Translations under genes and position numbers: made by a program
In this document: positions 45,101 to 50,675 of the stretch, in pieces
How positions within the stretch are numbered: position 1 is the first letter of the stretch
Layout of the letters: every line of letters begins with the position of its first letter
NCBI GenBank assembly: GCA_009103225.1
Contig: RHPI01000810.1
Coordinates: forward strand, 1,137,178-1,187,852
Direction of reading: 5' to 3'
From: Chlorokybus atmophyticus
Taxonomy: Eukaryota > Streptophyta > Chlorokybophyceae > Chlorokybales > Chlorokybaceae
DNA: 50,675 bases
Notes under the pieces: model-generated
The model's database searches: none
Told to the model about the DNA's origin: nothing
What the model saw: the letters and a program-made list of their open reading frames with translations, nothing else

Positions 45101-46619
45101 GTTACGTACGTGACATAACATTGTTGATATTTTATTGCTAAGTTGTTAATGTTTTTAGCAATTCCTTCTCATGCAAAATATATATGATTTTCGATGCTTC
45201 ATGAATATAAAATGTATACATGCATATTTCATATGCTATTGCATGCTTACGAGTGTGCTACATTTACATGCAAATCTATTATTGACATGCGTTGAACCAA
45301 GTTTACATTTGCCGTAATTCGCATACTATGCTATGAGTATAATAATAATTTAAGTTAACATATAGTTGTTGTCGCTTTATGCACATATTGTTTAAACCAT
45401 ATGTTTTAATAACGACAATGACATCAACATTTTGGCATAAGTATTGATTGTTAATGCTAACGCATACGCTGCACAATCTCCTACTTATAAAGTTAACTTA
45501 TAAAGATGCCATAATATTTCTATAGGCAATGGTAGCACACCAGGCTCATGCTATTGTCAAGGCCAATGGGTTGTAGCTCACATCCAACATAATTGATATT
45601 AATCCATACGCATGCATGTAGTATAATTGTAAGGCAGGGATTTGAGGTAAGGTGAGGTAAGGTGAGGTAAGGTGTAGGACCCAGATGGACAACCTACAGC
45701 TAGAGTCTATTGATTGACTATGTTAATGCGCCACGCCGCATGCGTACGATAAGAGTGCTTCCCCCCTACACATTATGCGCATTGTGCACTAGTCTCTTTG
45801 GTATGCACAAACATATGTTGCCGTACATGCACTATTGTGATGCACTTTTTTGGTTGAAATTATCAATGTAGTGTAAATAAATGTAACTCAACTTTGTATA
45901 TACTATATGTAAGAGAACGTCACATTACAATCAACTACATCCCATTAATTGATATGGCTATTTGGGCTTGCACACATTTTACGCGCGACATAAGTTCCAG
46001 GACTCACTGTATATGGTATTCATGCCTCGAGACACTACCGTGCCTTGGCCGTATCCGTAGGAAATCGCTATCCTCAAGTTGCAATTTTGTTAAAACTTGA
46101 CATGGACATTGGTGTACCCAGCAAGTAGGCTGTTTTGTTTCCAACCCGATGCGTGAAACTACGCATCAAAAAGCTCTTGCCTCGCAACCAATGCAATCGT
46201 GCCATGCAGTTTGAGGTGAACCGCAAGCACTTGGTCCCACCCTGCCTCAGCTTGCAGTTCCGTATCCAAGTGCTTACCCTCTAGTGCACTCGATCGTGTA
46301 CACCTAGACATGAGGGTGCTATCTAAAGCATAAGCATGGCCATGCATTACTCACTACCATGCACAGGCAAGGGCAATTGCCCGACTGACTCTCATGCACT
46401 TAGTGCCCTTGCCCTTGTAATTGAGCTGCAATTGCCATGTGCTTGCTGGTGCTTGTGCTGCATGTGCGTGCGCTGTGTCAACGTCTGGAAAGCCTATGCA
46501 TGGGGCTTGTGAGTATGTAGCATTCAACTCAGGTCTGCTGCGACATTTCAATTGGATCAGCTAGATAAGGGTTGCAGAGAGTACACACATCAGAACAAAA
46601 CTGTGCAATGATAGTCTGC
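42168..46619. other. Large AT-rich intergenic region
   Basis: The first 700 bases (beta-amylase promoter side) are mixed in composition; plus-strand frames at 42471-42854 are unrecognised. From about 43000 to 46000 the DNA is AT-rich, full of ATATAT/CATATG stretches, with no gene. A (CCA)n run lies at about 43163-43182 and a 10-bp tandem repeat at 45644-45673. An open frame at 46159-46347 (-, 62 codons) has ordinary composition but no known domain. Confidence 0.5.
45644..45673. repeat. GAGGTAAGGT tandem repeat (3 copies)
   Basis: Three exact 10-base units. Each contains a GTAAGG-like splice-donor sequence, but no transcript context is visible. Confidence 0.9.
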
Positions 46620-48027
46620 TCAATCTTGAGGAATGACCAGCCTCTGGCCTGGGTAGATGACATCTGGGTTGCGGAGTGTGTCCTCGTTCTTCTTGTAGAT
46701 GTACGGCCACTTAGTCTTGAAGCAGTGGCCAACATAGCAGAGAGTGTCACCCTCCTTCACAACGTAGTCCGTGTCCTGGTGCTTGGCTTTGCCCTTGGCA
46801 AGCACCCCAACGCCAAGCACAACCGCTGCAACGCCAGCCACACCAAGTACCAACCGCGTCCAGAAATTACCATCACCTTCACCTGTGGATGCTGCAGCCT
46901 TGCTGTCACTGGCGGATGCCGAGTTCGAGTGCACTGCAGGAGCTGGCCGGGGTGCGGGTGGTGGTGGTGCCGGGGTGCTGACCGTGGTGGTGGACACAGA
47001 AGAAGTTGTGCTCACAGAAGCAGCAGCAGGCTGCGGAGCGGGTGCTGGAGCAGGTGCCGGTGCAGTTGCGGACGGGATGTAGCGCAGAACCAAGCAGATC
47101 TCACCAACCTCAGCACCGACTGTGTCCTTCACCTTGTACCACTGCACTTGCGTGCCAGCGCTGATGATCTCTTCCAGCGGGACCGAGAAGGATCCCATGA
47201 CTCCTTCCCGGTTGAGTGATCGGCTGTAGTCATCGTACACGGTGACCTGTTCACATAGCGCAAAGTTCAGAGCTGAGCTAACATGCTGCGTGTGGAAGCG
47301 TTGTTGCCGGAGGACTGCACCTAATGCCAGACACGTGTTAGGCAACTGACTGCTAACCTTCAGCTGTGATGTGGACGATGGCACAGACAACTTGAAGTCC
47401 TTCACCCACTTGGGCGCCAAAGAGGAGCGGATAGCGTCTGTCTTGACCTGCAGTTATTAACGGGTTGTCAACACACAATTCGAACTGCACGATGGGCACA
47501 ACACATTGTGAACGACAACCACATCACATGGCAACGACAGGGTATACGACAGAACCAGCAAACAGCAGCAGCGAGGCTATTGCTGAGATGCTTGCACTCG
47601 CACATGCAAGGCACTAAACAAGTGTGCAGGCGGCGAGACGCCAGCAGCCGCAACACGCTTGCGCAATAACAGGTGAAAAGCCATTGACACAAACTGTTCC
47701 CCAACATAGCTGATGGCCATTTGGTTCGTGACCAAGCTCAGCTGACCAGATGACGTGCCATGCACACCAGCACGCGACCGGCCTGCTGGCTACTGTATGC
47801 CGCAAACGCATGGGCGCCACCTCACGCATGCCGACGGCAAGCAACAGTAGGCCTACAATGCCAGGCCAAGCACCAAGCAGCCCACAACGAACCACTCCTC
47901 AGCCACCAACCCTCACCTCCTGGTTGCCGAGCTGCAGTGAGACGAAAGGGTCGGCGCGGTCGGCCTCCAGCGACTTGAGGTTGCGCCCCTCGACGATGGA
48001 CACTTGGAGCGCTCCGATGGAAGCCAT
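46620..48027 (-). CDS. C2 domain - transmembrane - LysM protein
   Basis: Three exons, 48027-47917, 47447-47358 and 47246-46620, phase 0 throughout, give 275 residues. Residues about 5-127 form a C2 domain: LQVSIVEGRNLKSLEADRAD, then PFVSLQLGNQE, the calcium-loop aspartates, WVKDFKLSVP, VTVYDDYSR, GSFSVPLEEI and EICLVLRYIP. A Pro/Ala/Ser/Thr-rich linker (about 128-192) leads to one membrane span (about 197-216, RLVLGVAGVAAVVLGVGVLA). A LysM domain at 227-272 (YVVKEGDTLCYVGHCFKTKW ... NPDVIYPGQRLVIP) ends the protein. C2 domains bind membrane lipids, often with Ca2+; LysM binds GlcNAc-type glycans such as chitin or peptidoglycan. No signal peptide precedes the C2, so C2 is probably cytosolic or stromal and LysM on the other side. 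An in-frame upstream extension exists, but the ATG at 48027 directly precedes the C2 domain. Confidence 0.88.
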
Positions 48028-48139
48028 GACGCCGACAAAGCCGACGAGCCACTCGCCACCACCACCACCTCCGCCTACTTCTACTTCACCGCCTGCAAGC
48101 TGAGAAGGTCGTTGCAATGCAAAGCACGGATCTCTCCCG

Positions 48140-48148
48140 TTAGGGTTT
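48140..48148 (-). promoter_or_regulatory. Telo-box upstream of the C2-LysM gene
   Basis: AAACCCTAA (minus strand) lies about 113 bases before the chosen start codon, in the same arrangement as the telo-box in the QCR6/NDUFA13 promoter. Confidence 0.45.
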
Positions 48149-48230
48149 GTCCACAAGCTGAGCCACTCAGCAGAGAAGATCTTTGTTTCGTACTCGCTGC
48201 TGTCTGTGCGCCCGCCAACTCACTCAACGG

Positions 48231-48257
48231 GACTGGACTGCAAGTGGCAGTCCAGTC
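48231..48257. repeat. Perfect hairpin, 11-nt arms, 5-nt loop
   Basis: GACTGGACTGC, AAGTG, GCAGTCCAGTC, in the 5' flank of the C2-LysM gene. Confidence 0.9.
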
Positions 48258-48388
48258 TGCAACTGGTCAGCTGCGCCCAAGACGGAAGCGCCCAGCCGTT
48301 GGATGCCGTCGATTTGCGATATATAGAACGGATCCCGCTCGATTGTCGTTCCGTTTGCAAGTTGCCACCCGGGCGTCTGAGATCAGAT

Positions 48389-48406
48389 GAGACGCCATCT
48401 CATGGC

Positions 48407-48411
<5 letters not shown>
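48389..48411. repeat. Perfect hairpin, 10-nt arms, 3-nt loop
   Basis: GAGACGCCAT, CTC, ATGGCGTCTC, abutting the CT microsatellite. Confidence 0.9.
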
Positions 48412-48455
<44 letters not shown>

Positions 48456-48457
48456 GT

Positions 48458-48504
<47 letters not shown>
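48408..48504. repeat. Compound (CT)n-(GT)n microsatellite
   Basis: (CT)n at 48408-48451 is followed by (GT)n at about 48455-48504. Confidence 0.95.
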
Positions 48505-48510
<6 letters not shown>

Positions 48511-50675
48511 CGCAAAGTAGTCACTACAAGTTTTTAGGGATGACATCGCCATGCATGAGTGTGTACGGCGTGTTCATTACGCATATTGACAAGGCACCTA
48601 AACATGCGCACCTATTGCTTGCATGCATGCGAGTGTGAAGCCGACATAGCACATGGATCTGAGCAAGCGGTTGCAAGTTAAAGAATTAACATGCATCATG
48701 TAAAGGACACAACCGATTAAAGATGCTAATAAATAAAAATGTCATGTTCACATTATTGCATAATCGTTATGCATTACGTAACATGCATACATAAAGTTAT
48801 GCACCTAACATTATGAACGATCCATTATTCAATTGCATGTAATCACGGCATAATGTATTCATTGGCTGAACTTGTACATCTGAATCAATGTCTGATGCAT
48901 ATATGAAATACGCGATGAAGTAGTTCACTTGAACTGAGCATCGTGCATTTGCATATCATAATGTGGCGTGTCATACACTCAAAATAAAGCATGCATGCAC
49001 ATGCTCTTGACTCTTTTGCCAGGGTGTTGTCACCATCAATATGTGTTTCAAATATTTTTATAACAAATTATGCAAGTGTAAAGTATACGTTTAATATGCA
49101 CTGCTTTGGCAAAGTAAGCACAAAAATATCTCATGTTATAAAATATTAGATAAAATATGTATCTCACTTAAGCAATGAAAGGCTCAATATCAACTTTTAA
49201 CTAAATATGCCTTTCACATGTTTGACTGTAAATCAAGTCCAACATATGCAGCGTTGAAAATCTTTCTTGCCACTGTTCTTCATGAATAAAGCTTTGTATT
49301 TTCCATTCAACCTTTTGCCATGCGACTACGCGGTTGCATTTCCTTAACTTGATGTGCCGACATCTTATATTGCGCAATTTTGCAAATTATTAGGGTCTTC
49401 AAGCTTTTTGTAAATGCCACGTTAAGAACGTTGTACTGACGCATGTGACATTTGTTGTGGTATGCATCAAGGTCGATATATGCATATAATGTACGTTAGT
49501 TCATGCGTATTGCTTGTTGCCCGTTGGACGGCGCGGGGAATGGCCGGCAGCTATGCTGAGTCACTGGTGCCGTTGTGTGTTTGATCTTACACTGCTGCTG
49601 CATGGATCAACTACAAGAAGCTATGGCAACGGCGTCACAAACAATCTAAACAGCCACGCACAGCACTACTACCTCCGTACCCTCCACCCTCCACCGTGCT
49701 GTTGCTTTGCGCTGCTCCGCTACTTTCGCCAGGTCTTGACCTCTTGACCTCGCGTTGGTGCATGTGTGCTCATATTGGTCACAACTTTGCTACTTACCGC
49801 TACTGCCTGATGCCATGCCTCGCTTGCAATTAGCGCACGTAGAGCACTAGCTTTGTATGCCCGTGTTGGTTTTAATTGAAGTGCCGCCTTGCTAGTGTGC
49901 CACCTTGTTAGGTACTTGCTGAATGCTTCCACACGATATTTACCTTATACTATGCATAAACCATTATCATGTTTGAATATGTGTAAAAATATCAATAACA
50001 TAAAGCACAGGCTGTGCTTCATGTAAACGATAACTTTATTGCTTTACGTTGATCATATATAAGATCGTGCGTGCGTGCAATACATACCAAGCACATGACG
50101 TAGTCTTTTAAACATGTAACATACATATATCATAGACAACACTTGCACTTATTCGTCTGCCAGTGATTCACGGCGTAAGATGAGTTCATCTCCCACAAAC
50201 AACAAAAGCACACAATAAGGTAAAGTGCGCAAGTATGCACACGCTTATTAAGGTCATGAAACTCGATATTACCATGACATCTACCATTTTTGTTGGTTTT
50301 GGTAGCTTTATTGGTTGGTAAAATCTATGGCATTTCACGTTTTTGAATTGATGTAGAGTAGTGCGGATTGATGTTGATGTTTGCACATCATTGTAGCATG
50401 CTGCGGTTAATCGCATCAAGGCTTTATATGTATGTTTACGAGCGATGCAAAATGAATGTTTCATATACGCACACAAAACAAAAAAAAAGAGTAGGTGAGG
50501 AGTATGTGTGTATACGGGGTGTTGTACTACATGCTCAGTATACCATCATTGACATTGCAAACCCTTAACACAATGCAAGGTGCGACTGGACATACACTAA
50601 CTGAAAATTCGTAAAGGCAGGTGCACTACAAACGTATTTACCCGTATTAAAGCCCCCCTTTCTACACAAGCCCCC
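48505..50675. other. AT-rich right flank, no gene seen
   Basis: The sequence is AT-rich with many TGCATG motifs. Frames at 49514-49747 (+) and 49720-49932 (-) overlap on opposite strands in a slightly GC-richer island (49500-49930) that could be an old insertion, but neither shows a domain. Confidence 0.5.

Noticed and set aside
47750-48103. 117-codon plus-strand frame opposite the C2-LysM first exon
   Set aside because: Pro/Ser/Thr-rich shadow of the C2-coding exon and its GC-rich 5' flank.

Overview
The window looks like nuclear DNA of a green alga. Genes are broken into many short exons by GT-AG introns. One gene encodes a plant-type beta-amylase with a plastid-type leader. Another encodes a four-domain voltage-gated cation channel, a class kept by flagellate algae and lost from land plants. 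Introns and spacers are full of alternating TG/CA/CG tracts, microsatellites and broken retroelements. Species cannot be named from the sequence alone.

Layout, left to right: a BAP29/31-like ER membrane protein (+, 1169-2023); fragments of a restriction-like-endonuclease (RLE) non-LTR retroelement (3.0-5.05 kb); the large Cav-like channel gene (-, 5380-14389, 14 modelled exons, all phases consistent); a gene-poor stretch; a MAPR/cytochrome-b5-like heme protein (+, 17810-19058) tail-to-tail with an STMP1/DUF4535-like micropeptide gene (-, 19870-20031); the complex III hinge subunit QCR6 (-, 22900-23948) head-to-head with the complex I subunit NDUFA13/GRIM-19 (+, 24204-25383); more RLE relics and a broken PHD finger (26.1-27.6 kb); an AIG1-type GTPase gene (-, 28746-31806) that looks damaged; an NIT2-type omega-amidase (+, 35879-38101); a beta-amylase (-, 39113-42167); and a C2-TM-LysM protein (-, 46620-48027). 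The remaining sequence is AT-rich and repeat-bearing, with no gene I can support.

Two observations stand out. First, a miniature LTR element (TRIM-like, 703 bp: three 79-bp LTR copies, initiator-Met-tRNA-like primer sites, polypurine tracts and a 5-bp target duplication) sits inside a coding exon of the GTPase gene. Its end and its target duplication happen to supply GT and AG positions that would splice it out in frame. Second, the channel has a predicted selectivity ring of Q-D-E-E rather than EEEE. Functionally, the 17.8-25.4 kb block carries three small mitochondrial or probably mitochondrial proteins plus a heme-binding protein. The QCR6/NDUFA13 pair shares a roughly 255-bp divergent promoter with a telo-box.
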